From positions 8,747,001-8,811,000 of the forward strand of contig CM035236.1 of the NCBI GenBank assembly GCA_020226215.1: a stretch of DNA of 64,000 nt, read 5' to 3'. A program made the position numbers and the translations under genes. The notes under the pieces are model-generated. The model did no database searches. It saw only the letters and a list, made by a program, of their open reading frames with translations, and had not been told where the DNA came from. The first letter of the stretch is position 1. Every line of letters starts with the position of its first letter. Shown in pieces: positions 35,533 through 48,842 of the stretch. The stretch is from Sindora glabra (taxonomy: Eukaryota > Streptophyta > Magnoliopsida > Fabales > Fabaceae).

Positions 35533-38500
35533 TCGTTATCTTACATCTGGGCCCGCCGACCTTCTCTGAACGAACAAGTATCAGCCCATGTAGCAGCCAT
35601 ACAGCCCAATGTAAAATAAGCCTTTAATTTTTGTGTTGGGGCTGGCTATGTCGTACCTTGGACTTCCTGTTGGCCCAAACAACTAAACTTCACGGATTTT
35701 CCTTCCCAAAGAAATTCATAGCGTGAAAGGCCCAACTTAAACTGAGATTTGCACTTGGATGATAAACTAAAGTTTGTTCCAGATGAGATGGGCCTCAGCC
35801 CTCTTATACACCGCTTTTGCTTCTAGTGGTGTAAAATGGATCCATTCAGTTCGTGCGATATTTGATTTGTACGAATCAATTAATATAAATTTATTTAAAT
35901 AATAAATTAAATTTTAGGCAGTTCTTAGGCGAGTTCGTAGACTTCATGAATTTAAGTTTTGAAAATTTTGATTCGGTTAAATTTACAAATCAATCAAATT
36001 GACGGACCACATTTCATTTGATGGATCCTTTGGCAGGTTTCAGCATGTAAAAGGATCGTGCCTATTAAGCTTCCATATGAAGAATAAATTGAATGTTCCT
36101 TATGTCTTGCAGGGATGATGATACCGGAGGCGTTGGTCCCTCTCAGTATTCCAGTTGTTTGCTTTTGTAGCTTGATGAACTGGGAACTGTTTTTTAAATT
36201 TTAACTTCTATTTCGTTAGTGATAAAAAAATGTAAAAAAATATTAACATTGAGATCAATAATATTGTACAATTGGACCTCCCCCCCCCCCCCCCGCTTCA
36301 TTCACTAGTTCTGATTTAATGCTGAGAAAATTGGATTGTTTAGCAGAGATTTTAAGTTATTCATTGTTGATATATCAAAACTGGAATAGAATTTTTTGTC
36401 CCCTGATATTGTTTATTGCATGTAGTTTTATACATCTGGCCACTTTTCAAGGTAGGTAGCAGGAGTCATTGGACTGCAAGCATTAGAGAAAAAATGCATC
36501 TACTTAACCTAATTTTTTAGTGTTAGGAAATATCAGATTTTCTTTTCAAGAAAGATAATCTGACAAATGAGATCATTAATATTAAAAAAAATTAAACTTA
36601 TAAGTAAAAGAGGGGAAGACTACGGTATCTTTATAATAATCCTCGGTTTGAAACCCAGGACACGTGGCGGAATGCCATTCGGCCATCAAGATTACTAACG
36701 TTAGTAGTCTATTTACCAGGGCGAGACTTCAAGGGTCAAGACTACTAACGCTAGTAGTCTATTTAACAGTGGCCTGAGTTCCAAAACCCAGGGGGCACCG
36801 TAGAATCCCCCGTTAAAAGAAGTTATAATGATTTCGTTCGAATTTTCATAATCTATTAAATCAATTTATATTAATAGTTATAAGAATTATATAAAATAAA
36901 TTATAATACTATTTCCACCCAATCATCCATTTAAATTCACTTACTTTTCATCTTCCTACTATGCCATAATTCTTTAATTGTTTATTAAAAGAAAGTAAAT
37001 AATATACTGTCCCAATTATAATGAGTCTAGTTTTATCTCACGTGCTCTCCCAAATTAGACCTCTCTCTACCGACTAGATCCATCGAATCTAATTATCTCC
37101 TATAATTTCCGGTTCATTGTATAAAATAATTAAAACCTCCACAATTTTCTTATATTAAATGCGTAGTTTTTCTGGTAAATAGATCTTTCGGAGTGACAAT
37201 GACTCTTCGTCTTGTTCAAAACAAAAACCTATCAAGTGTATCATTTCATGCAAATAAATAACCTATTAAACTTCGACAGCTATTTATCATAGATTTTCTC
37301 CTTGCTCGATGAAATCAAACGTAACGGGGACCAAATGTGCATTGTGGCCGGCTCCTCGTAACGTCGTCCAATGCACCTCAGCTCAAGCCCCACCCAAAAT
37401 TGAAAAAACAGAACCAACAACAACAACAACAACAAAAAAATGACTGAAAACGAATGTTTGTTATCAACGGGAGGCTTCGAGGCAGCCGACGAAAAATTGT
37501 TATATATTTCAATTGTGTCATATATTTATAATTATGATCAATAAATAAAAAATTTTCTCTTTTTTTGCAAATTTTAAGATTTTAAAAATTAAAAAAAATA
37601 GATTTGTAATATATATAATCTCACAGTACTAATAAACAGAAATAGAATTAAGAATTATTTTTTATTTATTAACTGTGATTAGAGACATGTAACACAATTG
37701 AAGAATATAAAAACGTTTTGATCAAAAATATTATATACATAAAAAATAAAATTAAAAATAAAATTTTAAATTTTTTTATATTCATTTAAATAGACAATAG
37801 ACGATAGAATTAATGATTATTTTTTAAAGATAATTTTTCATTTAAGTAGACAAATTTTTTTAAAATAATGATAAATAAATAATAAAATTAAGAATTATTT
37901 TTTATTTACTAACTATAATTTAAGACATATGAAACAATTGAATGATACAAAATAATTTTGATAAAAAATATTATATACATAAAAAAATTAAAAATTTAAA
38001 TTTAAATTTCTTATATTTATTTAATTAAATTTTATATATTTGATAATAACCTTTAATTTATATTTTAAATTTAAATTTAATTTCCATTTTGAATGTATAT
38101 AACATTTCTATTTCCGGCAGATGACAGAGTGAGTAATTAATCTTACTGTCAAGGTGGCCTCATATCAAGCGAACACAGCTGACCCACGCCTCTTACATCG
38201 AAAAATTATTTAGGTACGACGATCGGATTTCCTCGCGCATATATGTTAAACAAACGGAAACCCAATGATGACTTGCTGGATTGCCCTGCGCTGCAAATTT
38301 TTGCATCGGGTTAATACGAGGTCATGATTCACTGCACACTCAAAAAATTAGTATCGATCGATATTTATTGTAATTAAAAAGCAGCAAGTTCTTTATTAAA
38401 TGTTATAATTTTTTCATATAAATTTAATAGCTTTTGACATTTTTTGTTGCAATTTTTTCTATTTGTTTCGTGCAAAAATTATGCACATTTATTTTTAAAA

Positions 38501-38600
38501 AAATATAAAAGTCTACAACAGAATTATAAATTTTATGATTTTTACGTTAAACTTTCATAAAAGTTCAAAATTTTTCAAAGACCTGTTGCAATAATATATA
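35533..38600. other. Intergenic region with small repeats
   Basis: I recognise no gene. It holds a C-run (about 36280-36295), a repeated ACTAACG(T/C)TAGTAGTCTATTTA unit near 36696 and 36746, and (AAC)n at about 37415-37435. 37500-38100 is AT-rich with self-similar segments (AAGAATTATTTTTTATTTA occurs twice). Confidence 0.45.
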
Positions 38601-39052
38601 GGAAAAAATGTAGAATATCTTTTCATTTAAAAAATTTTGAAATCATTCCTTTGAACTTTACAAAATTTAAAATTAACACTCATTATTCACTTAATTAAAT
38701 ACTTTTATCAAATTATGTTAATTTTTTATAAAATTTTAAATAAAATTTATAATATTATAAAATATTAATTTATTTTGTTATTTTTTACATATAATTTTGT
38801 ACTTTATTTTCAAGATTTAATTAAAATTCTTTATATATATTTTAATTTCTATTAATTATATAAAAAATTATGTGAAAAAATCCAAAAATTTTATTATAGT
38901 ATAATATTATGAATTTTAGTCAAAAACTTTATTAAAAAATCACATAGTTTGATAAAATAAATAATTAAGTAGATGATAGATGTAAATTTCAAGCTTTGTA
39001 AGGGCAAAATTTAATCACTCTAATGTTGTAATGGATAATTTGCATTTTTTCT
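38601..39052. mobile_element. MITE with long inverted arms, about 450 bp
   Basis: The left end GGAAAAAATGTAGAATATC is matched by the right end GATAATTTGCATTTTTTC. Inner blocks also pair: TTATCAAATTATGTTAATTT (left) with the reverse of AAATCACATAGTTTGATAAA (right). It contains no frame. Confidence 0.65.
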
Positions 39053-39159
39053 TAAAATATTTTACATAAGTTGAGGTTTATACATAAAAAAAATCATTAA
39101 ATTTGGTTTTTGGTTGTAGGAAATGTGTTCACAAAGGAGGTTATCCAACAACCAGAAGA

Positions 39160-40040
39160 AGTCTATTCCTTTGCTTTTCAACATTCGATAGGCAATTTGG
39201 AAAGGTCGAAACAAGTGCATATTTGATCATATTTAACCAAATCCTTTGATTGTTTTAGAAAGAGTGGTCTTAAATCTAATATATTACTATTTAACAAATA
39301 ATAGGACTATCTCTCACAATTAGTTAGAACATCTAATGAATAAGGAAGATATATGGAAATTCCTACCTAATAATGGATTGAAATTCAATGTTGATGTTGC
39401 TTTTGAAAGTAAATCCAAAAAAGGATCTATGGCAGTGGTGGTTAAAGATCATTATGGGACTTTGGTATCTGATTTAACTTAAAATAGAGCAACTTCTTTT
39501 CCATTCATAGTAGAAACCTTAGCTTTGAAGAATGCTATTATTCTTGCTAATGCCTTGGGTGATCTGATCAATATTTTTTAATATGATAATTAGCATATGA
39601 TTGCAACATGTAATAATGTACCTTACCACTAGTAAATTAGATCTATTATTCATGATATTAGGTTTTTGCTGTCAAGATTGAGGAATGCAAGTTTTAATTG
39701 GGTTCAAACAAAAATTTAATGAAGTAACTCATTGGATAGCAACAACATGTTTCAAGTGGTCTCTTCCATTTATGTAAGCATTTAATCATCCTTCATATTT
39801 GAAAATGATTTTGCTAAAAGACAAAGGAGCTTTTTGATTTGGTTTTATTTTTGATGTTTTTTATTATATGCATCTAGCTACCACCGAAGTCTTAGATCTA
39901 GTGGCATAATCTTGTGCCTCCAAATCATATGGCATAAAAAAAGTAGGAGCTTGGTTCCCTTTCCCCACAGTCCCTCCCTCAAGCTCCCCTTATTGCCTCC
40001 TTTAATACCCTACCCCTTGTAAAACTAAAAAAAAAAAAGA
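39160..40040 (+). pseudogene. LINE 3' fragment with RNase H-like domain and A-tail
   Basis: The + strand reads AIWKGRNKCIFDHI, then WKFLPNNGLKFNVDVAFES, SMAVVVKDHYGTLVSDLT and VETLALKNAIILANALGD. It ends with FNWVQ-like and EVTHWIATTCFKWSLP segments. This is the typical RNase H-like tail of plant L1-type proteins, with several stops. A 3' UTR-like stretch and a run of about 12 A residues (about 40028-40039) follow, consistent with a 5'-truncated LINE insertion. Confidence 0.75.
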
Positions 40041-40873
40041 TTATATGTGAATAACGTGTTTTTTAGGAAAGCTTCTAGGCTTTTGTATTGTGTTCAAGTT
40101 TTGCTTGGCTTTTTTAAGTTTCATAAGTTTCTTTCTTTCTATTTTAGTTTTTCAATTATATGCTTTTTTGTGTGAAAGGTGCTATCCCTTGTGCTTTCTA
40201 TTTTTCTACTAAGGTGTTTATGTTATCCTTTTTTTTATAAAGTTTTATATGACCCAAGAAAATTAAAATTAATTTTATATATTTAAATTTTATTAATATT
40301 TTCTTAATATCAATTTTAAAGTATTTGTTTTAAATAGTATATCAATTGAAAATTTGTGTAAGTTTTATAGGCTTTACATTATTTCCCTTTCTCCTATCTA
40401 TTCAATTTTATGTATTTAAATTTTATCAATATCTATTGATATTAATTTTTAAATATTATATTTTAAATTAAATATAAATTAAATTAAATAATTTCACATT
40501 TTCATATAGAAAATATTAATTGAATTAATTATTTATATATTCTATTTCTTAATAAAAATATTTAAAGTGTAAAAGCATATTTAATCTAAATTTTTTCAAT
40601 ATTTTTTAATATAAATTTATAAGTATTATTTTTAAATTAAATTAGTTACACAACAATTAAAATTTTATCAAAACTTTGTAACTCATGTATTATTTTTTTT
40701 TTCTTCTTATTTATCTACTCCGTTACATTGTCTTTTCCAATCAGATCCTTATAGTATATTTTATTATCTATATGGAGTAAATGTTTCTTCTATTAAATGT
40801 GAATTAAGTGATTTAAAATTATAGTCATCTTTTATCATATATTTTTCTAAAATAGAAATTCATTAAAAGCATC
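40041..40873. other. AT-rich intergenic DNA
   Basis: No gene is seen. Degenerate AAATTTTAT-type repeats occur. Confidence 0.45.
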
Positions 40874-42182
40874 TGATAACATGCAGATTATGCATGTATT
40901 TTGTGACATTATCTCTATATTTTAATGGATAAATGCTTATGATTGAAGGTTTATAGTTGCACTTTGTGTCTTGTAGGTTTAAATTGGAGTTTTAAGCCAA
41001 AAGAAGTATAAGAAGTGAAGTTTTGACTAAAAAAGAATAAGCAAGCAGAAGAGATTCGAGTTTAATCCATGCTCACACCTTAAAGAAAGGCTTGTCCAAA
41101 AATTTTAAACATCTTTAAAAGGAGTTAGGCTCTCATCTACAGTTAGCCTAATTATTTTTGGAATGATATCTAAAGTTGACCAAATCAATTTCATTTTATT
41201 TAGGAGATTCACTTTAGGAAAAGACACTAAAAAGATATTATCTTTTTACACATATCTCCTATTTTGACATACTTCTAGATTTTATCCTTTTGTTTTAAGA
41301 GTTTTTTGTTTATAAGGGGATCTTTTTTTACCTGGAGGGGGCAGCACATCTTCTAAGTTTTGTTCTTTGTATTTGTCACAGAAATCGTGTATAACTAAGC
41401 TCTCTTTTCTAGTCCAAAGATAATCAAAGTTTAGTTCTTCAAGAATTATAAGATCTAAATATTTTCTTTGCTATTTTATTCTGTGATATTTATATATCTA
41501 CTGCATCTATTTATCCATTATTGCTTATTGGTTAATATAAAAAGGCCTATTACTCAATTAGCAAGACAATACATAGCTAGTCAGAATGTTAGATCTGTAA
41601 TTATCTAATTGTTTTAATAACTAGTAGCAAAATAACTTGTATTATATAGGTATATAATCTACTATAAATAAACCAAGCTTGTGAGTTTGTTGATTGAAAT
41701 TGGGTCTCTTGAGTTCTCAATGTTATTTGAGATTTAAATCCTAAAAATTTATTTAAGGTTGGTTAATGAATAAAGGTTTAATTATAAAGCATTTCCTGGT
41801 TGAACAAAACTTAAAGAGAGATTGGTTATTAGAGTTTGTTAACAACTATAACCAATTTGACAATAGAATGAAAGAGATTATTTTTGTATCAATGATCAAT
41901 TCCATAAACTAATACTGAGATTATAGATTAGGCTAGATGTTATTTATTATTGAATTTTATCACCTTATTTTCTTGTTAAATTTCCTCGCCTTTATTTCAA
42001 ATTAATTTCATTCCTACAAAAACACCTCTATTTTTTTTTACTTTTTAATTAATTTGTTTAGATGTTTTAAAAAGAGATAAGCTTTATCAATCCCAGTGGA
42101 TTTGACCCTACTCACCACTATACACAAATTTATTTGTGTTAATTAGGGTAGGAATTAAATTTGGTGGATTTAACACCTATCA
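40874..42182 (+). repeat. Probable Ty3/gypsy (Tat/Athila-like) solo LTR
   Basis: The 3' end holds TCAATCCCAGTGGATTTGAC and ACTCACCACTATACAC, and ends in a GGTGGATTTAACACCTATCA-like stretch. This layout is typical of the LTR end of Tat/Athila-type elements just before their primer-binding site. Here no primer site or internal region follows, so it looks like a solo LTR. The left border (TGATAACATGCAG at 40874) is provisional and no target-site duplication was found. Confidence 0.45.
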
Positions 42183-42556
42183 ACACATATATATTAAAAT
42201 AAAAATTCATTAAACTCAAATTAAATATAAATTTTGTAATATTTTCTTGATATTAATTCTTAAGTATTGTATTTCAAATTATATATATATCAATTGAAAT
42301 TTTGTTAATATTTTACAACTTATATATTATTATTATTTTTACTTACGCCATTGCATGCTTTTTCTAACCAGAATGCTTTGAACTTTTATAAACACATCTT
42401 AACTCAGTAATTTAAGTTAAACTTGAAAATATTATTGATAAAATAAAAGAATGAGTTATGTGAACTTAGTAAGCATATACTTATTTAAAATCAGTATTAA
42501 AATTAACTTGAAAATAATTTAAGATTTATTATAACGTAAAATAAAAAACCAATTAT

Positions 42557-43275
42557 GGTTCCATTTCGTGTAAGTAGTTAATAATTTAACTGATAACTGA
42601 TAAATTAACTAATAATTAATAGTTTATAATTGATAGTTGATAACTAATAAGTTAATTAAAATATTTTATAAAATTAATTATTAAATTAGTTAAAATTATA
42701 AAATGATATAAAAATATATATTAATAGAAATAGATATATAATTAAAATAATTTATATTTATTTAAAAATTAAATATAAATTATTTTCATTATATTAACAT
42801 AATTAAGAAATTTAAAATAGAAATATAATATTTAATATTTAATTAATTATATTTTATAAATCTATATATTTATTTACATAATTTTTATTTTACTATTATT
42901 TATAATAAAATTATAATTACTTAAACTTGTATGTTTTATGATATTATTTATTTATATATATATATATATATTTACATATTTATAATTTAAGATTAGGATA
43001 TAATTATGTTAAATTTAAATTAATTATATTTTATAAAAAAGCATTTAGATTTATATTATAAAATGCATGGGTTGTAAATTAAAAAAATAAATAAAGATAG
43101 ATTTAGAAATAATTTAAAGAAGTAATAACTTATAAATTATAAGTTATTTTAGGTAATTAATTAAATCAAAACTTATTTTTTTTAGTAAGTTAATGCGAGA
43201 AATACTTCTAAAAATTAGCTTATTGATTAAGTCAATAAATTATAAGCTAATTTATTTATTGTGTGAAATGGAACC
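42557..43275. mobile_element. MITE, 719 bp (copy 2 of a family)
   Basis: The ends are GGTTCCATTTCGTGTAA and TTATTGTGTGAAATGGAACC, good terminal inverted repeats. It is flanked by TAT on both sides (42554-42556 and 43276-43278), a possible 3-bp target duplication. Its reverse complement matches 10192-10908 along the whole length. It has no frame. Confidence 0.8.
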
Positions 43276-45464
43276 TATATTATTCTCATACTTAGAACTC
43301 TTGACTACCAAATAATTAGTTATATATGTAATCTTCCTTTTGTATTCACATCAACACTTTTATGATTTAAAAGGTAATGGCACAATTGTCTTAGTCTAGC
43401 AAGTCAAGATCTTCACTAATATAAACATGAGTTATTTAAATAATAAGAGTTCATAGATCATCTGCAACTCTTTATTTAATATCATAATTATATGTACATA
43501 TCATTATCAATTATAGTAATCTAATATACTAATTAAGCAAATAAAAAAATTTCTTTTACATCTCCCAATTAACCTTATTCCTTCATAAGTTCAACTTTGT
43601 TCCTCTAAACCCAACCTTATTCCTTTATAAAAGTTTTCATAAATTAAATACTAATTTGGAATTTCATCATTTTATCTCTTTCTATCTCATACCAAACATG
43701 CCCAATGGCATCAAATACCTCATATTGTAATTTTACAATTTATTCTATCAACATATTCTTAATAAAATTATAATCAATAACATTAAACAACAATTCTACA
43801 CATTTCATTCATGGTTATAGATGAATCATTTAACATCTATCAACAAGCTACTTAAACATTATCGTAATATGTTATAACCAAACAATAATAACAAATACTA
43901 TATCTCCATTGCATAGTCTTAAAGAAGTAATTGATATATTATTTCAATAAAATTATAGTTCAATTTACCAAATATACTGTGAAACATCATCCCAAGTTTA
44001 ATAAACAATAGATATTCATACTTTTATAGTTTTATGAGTACAATTGTATATAAAGTTCTAAAAATACAACTAATAAATTATGCATATACAAGATTATACG
44101 ATCTATGTATAATCATTAAAAAGGAATATGAAAAATAAGTAAAATTATGATTTACGATAGGATGTATGTTCATCTCAAAGTGTAGTTCTTCCTAAGAATT
44201 GTTTTGCATCCATATTTCTCTTTTTTCTTCATTTACTTATCATTATTCAAAAAGATAAATTATAAATATTTTATAATTAATTATTTCTTCCTAAGACCAT
44301 CTATTCTAAGCTGGAATCATGTTACTTATATTATCAAAATCATTAATTTTTCCTATTTTCCTTAAGACTAACTCAAAAAAATAAATTTGGATAAGGTTAT
44401 AAGGGTTCTTAAATCAAGTTCACACAAGCAAAAAGATTAAGATTTCATGATCTAAAATAGCTTAGCCTAAATCCTAGAGGTCACCAATAACTTGCCAATG
44501 ACAAAGATAAGTTAAATTATCAAAGGAAAGGAGTTATCGAGCTACGTCATTTTTACTATCAATCGCACTTTTGTAACTTTCCCTTATCATTTATAATAAC
44601 TCGCTACGCAAAAAAAGAAGGGTTAGTGGCTAAGAGCAATGTAACAATAGGAACTAACGGCAAAGATAGTAAAGAAATGGAGAAGGAGAGAGAATAAACA
44701 AGCATTAACAAAGAAAATACGGAGAAAACTCGAGAGAGAAGTAGAAATATTAAAAATATATATATAAGTGAGATGTAAGTTTTGGCTAGGTGATTCTTAT
44801 ATAATGTGAGCCCATTACCTTTATGAATCTTAGCCACTTGATTGTTTAACCTTTTAAAGGAAAACTAAAGAAATGTTTTTACATGCTAGGATGTAGGATG
44901 TAGATTTTCTATTATAGAAAGTCAATATTAGTCATTAGATCTACATAAAATATAAGAGAGGTGTAAAAGGGATATAATGTAATTTTTATGCTTAATTATA
45001 CAAATTAATCTTGGACGCCCATACTCCTATCTAACTCCATTTCCATTAAATTTAGGCTAATTAATGTTAATTTTTTTTGTCATTAATTTCCCAATAACTC
45101 TTGTAATAAATCAATGATTTTTTTATAATAAAAAATAATTATCTTGAAGTTCTATAATTATTTTGAGAAATAGATCATAGTAATTATTTTCTTTAATCTG
45201 AAAACAAAACCTTAACTAATAAAATATAAAATTTCAATATTTCTAAAAAATTTCTAAATTCTTGGACTTTATTGTGAGATAAAATGGATAACATTTAAGC
45301 AATAAAATATACCATAATTTATTTATTTATATTTTGTTTAGATAGAAAAATTTTAATAATACAATTATTAGAAATAAATAATTTAAAAAATAAATATTAA
45401 AGTATTTAAATAAAATAAGAAAAATTAAAATATTAGTTCAAATACTACATATCATGATACCTAA
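43276..45464. other. AT-rich region without recognised genes
   Basis: I see no gene. 44500-44840 is less AT-rich and could belong to an LTR of an unrecognised retroelement, but there is no defining motif. Confidence 0.4.
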
Positions 45465-46998
45465 AATTGACTTTGAGAAGACCTATGATAAAATTCAATG
45501 AAAATTTATTCATTTCATGCTAAATCTTTATTAATTTCCCTTTCATTTAAAATCTCTTATTAAAAGCTATGGATTTTCTAATTCTATCTTTATTTTGTTT
45601 AATGGTGGAAAGATGGATCTTGTTAAAGCTTCTAAGTGTTTAAGACAAAGTAATCCATTGTCCCCATACTTTTTTATTCTTTGTATGAAGTATCTTAGGT
45701 AATCAATTCAAATAACTATTAGTTAAGGCTTATGGAAGCTTGTTTACAATTCTAGAAATAGCTTTGCTTTTTTCTTACTTATTTTTTACTAATGGCATCA
45801 TATTAACCGCTAAGGTTTCAATTGCTATTGTTGTTATCATCAAAAGTATATTAAATGATATTCATGCTTTCTTAGGTTTGAAAGCTAGTTATAACAAGTT
45901 CGTGCTTTTTTTTTTTTTGTTAATACTAGTGAAGATACTAGAAGGAAGTAAAACAAGTAAAATAGGTGGAAGTCTAAGTTTTCAAATTTAGCTAGTAAAA
46001 GAATTTTGATTAAAGCAAACCTTGAAAGTATCTCTATTTACTATATACAATGCTTATATATTCTTGTAAATATTTGTCATAGAATAGATTCCTTTTTAAG
46101 AGACCTTTTGTTAGGCTTTAATGCTGAGAAAAGATGTATGCACTATATTAATTTAGATACAATAATTAGGGGAAGAAATGAAAGGGGTTGGACCTATAGA
46201 AGACTTATGTTAGGAATCTAACTCTTCTTGCTAAACTCAATTGGAGATTTTTGAATAAAAAGGATAAGTTATAGGATAAATGTCTATTTAAGAAGCTTGT
46301 ATGTAATAGAGAAAGACCTGAAAGAGTTATTTCATTTACTTGGCAAAGTATAAGGAGAGCTAGTGAGATAACTAGATCGGGTTTAAAATGGATGCCAACT
46401 AATAGAAGATACCTAGTCTTTTAGAAGGATAGCTTGACTAGGTTGGAAAGTCTTTAAAGCTATTTTCAAAGTCCTTCGAAATAGGATCAATTAAGATAGA
46501 AAGTGATTAACCTTATGTAAAGCTTAGAGAGATGGAATATTATAAATCTTGAGAATTACTTTGAGTGGGAAGTCATTTTAACTATACAAAATATTTATAT
46601 TAACATTAACTTTTTTCTAAAGATAATGTTGTTTCAGAGTTTTCCAAAAATAGGAACTTTACTATTGCTAAAACTTATAAGTTTATTTAGAATCACTTAA
46701 GTAAAAATAGTTCTGAGTCTACAATTGAGTCTACATGGATATGGCAAACTCTTGTTCCTCCTAAAAATTAAATGTTTATTTGGTTGCTATTCTAAAATAG
46801 TTAGCAAACAAGTAGCATATTCAAGCATGGGGGAGTAAATGTTAATGGTACTTGTTACTTTTATCTTGAACATGATGGAATATATGAGCATTTATTTCAA
46901 GATTGTGAAAAAACTAGGAAGATTTGCTGGTTTCCTTTGAGCTACTACACTCTTTTATTATTGATATGAAGGAATGGCTAAAAATTAACTGTTAATTT
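45465..46998 (+). pseudogene. L1-type LINE reverse transcriptase, 5' portion, degenerate
   Basis: The + strand in shifting frames shows DFEKTYDKIQ, then an SPLSPYLF-like stretch reading NPLSPYFFILCMKYL, and YLFFTNGIILTAK where the catalytic YADD-type box has become FTNG. LIKANLESISIYYIQC and LLGFNAEKRCMHYINLDTI correspond to the post-RT region, and PPKIKMFIWLLF to the zf-RVT domain. Stops and frameshifts are many. The upstream endonuclease half is absent. Confidence 0.8.
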
Positions 46999-48837
46999 TG
47001 TTAATGTATGTCCTAATAGTCAATCATAGAGATGATTGCAATATTACACAATGTATTACATTCGTTTTGGCAATATAATTATTATATTTATTTTATTTTA
47101 TTTTATACAAATTATAACTTAAATATAATAATTATCCTTAAAATAGCTTTGTTATTTCTAAAATATCCCTAGTTAAGTATTATTACAAAAAGGATAGTAA
47201 TAATACATCAAGATTCACATATATAATGACTGATGATTATGAATTATGAATATTTAATAGCAAGTCAATACATGAATACATTATTAATGAATAATTTATT
47301 GGACTAACCCATTATGAGAATACTGCATGGATAGACGTATTATTAGTTATTCTCATATGACCATAAATGCACATAGTCTTTTAACCAGAAGTCATTACGA
47401 TTCCCTATATGAGGAGTTACTCACTTTAATGTCATTCTATGTCACCTTTAATCAGGATAACGAGTAGGGCATTGATTAGATGTGTCATGAGTCATGCAGA
47501 GGGAAGTGAGTGATATAGATGGGATTTTGTTACTCTTGTATAAAAGAGAAATATCCTTGGGCCCCTTGATTAAGCGAGACTTAGAAATGCATGGCCATAC
47601 TCAATTGGATCAATATGTGATATTGATCATTTGTTTTAAATCTACTCATTATCAATAAATATAAATTGAATATTAACGAGAATGACACACTCCATGCCTC
47701 CAGTTCGATTTGGATATTATTACAAAACAGATTATGATGCAAAATATTGATCATATATTAGGTAAATGTTGAATCACAAACATTCTTACTACTTAAGTAG
47801 CAGTGATATATTGCTAGATACCACTTACTATCTATGGCCCAAAATGAGTCATTATTAACGTAATAAAAACCTATAGGGTCACACAAAAAGAGTAAGAATA
47901 AGATAATAATTAATTGAATTTTAGTTCGACTAAAATTTAATTAATTAAACTTATTTTTGTGCATATATATTATTATTAAGATAATAATATATTTTTCATG
48001 TAACATATATATATAATATTATGTGATATTAGAGTAATATCATATAATTGTGTTATTAGATATTAAATAATTATATTATGAGATAATGTAATTATCTAAT
48101 ATTAGATAATTAATAGATAAATCTCATCTCTCTTCACTCTCTCTAGGATAAGGATAAGGTGATGTTTTTTAAGTGTGATTAGGATTTTTTTTAAAGCATT
48201 ATCCTACTAGGACTAGGATTGTGACATGCCTTAGTTCTATAAAAAGGACTTGAAGGTAGCACTTTAATTCATACATATAAGTTTCAAGAAAATCCTAAAT
48301 CATTCAGAAAATGCCCAATCCTAATTCTAGTGAGAGAGACGAATCCTAGCAGCTTCGTGGAGGAGAGAAGTCGTTGTTCACTCCGTGTCACTCTCTCTAG
48401 GATAAAGATAAGGTGATGTTTGTTAAGTGTGATTAGGATTTTTTTTAAAACATTATCCTATAAGGACTAGGATTGTGACATGCCTTAGTTTTATAAAAAG
48501 GACTTGAAGGCAGCACTTTAATTCATACATATAAGTTTCAAGAAAACCCTAAATCATTCAGAAAATGCCCAATCCTAATCTTAGTGAGAGAGACGAATCC
48601 TAACAGCTTCGTGGAGGAGAGAAGTCGTTGTTCACTCCGTGTGGATACCGTAGAGACGCTGTACATTTTAGCCAGTGTTTGATTCATCTTGGTCTCTTAA
48701 GTATTCGTTCAGAAAGAACATGAGTATAGATAAGATAAAATCCTAATATTGATTTATACCGTTTTGCATGGATCATAGGTAGGAATTGGATCGAAAATTT
48801 TAAAATTTCGTTGTGTATGTTGAACCAAATCCTAATA
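46999..48837 (+). repeat. copia solo LTR with target-site duplication
   Basis: It is a homologue of the LTR at 6585-8192 in the opposite orientation. It starts TGTTAATG and ends CCTAATA, and is flanked by AATTT at 46994-46998 and 48838-48842, a perfect 5-bp target duplication. No internal copia sequence remains, as expected after LTR-LTR recombination. At 1839 bp it is longer than its relative because of an internal 254-bp tandem duplication. It interrupts a LINE pseudogene. Confidence 0.92.
48135..48642 (+). repeat. 254-bp tandem duplication of the LTR core-promoter region
   Basis: 48135-48388 and 48389-48642 are nearly identical. Each includes a TATAAAAAGGACTTGAAGG box region (about 48238 and 48492). 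The related LTR at 6585-8192 has only one copy. Confidence 0.9.
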
Positions 48838-48842
48838 AATTT

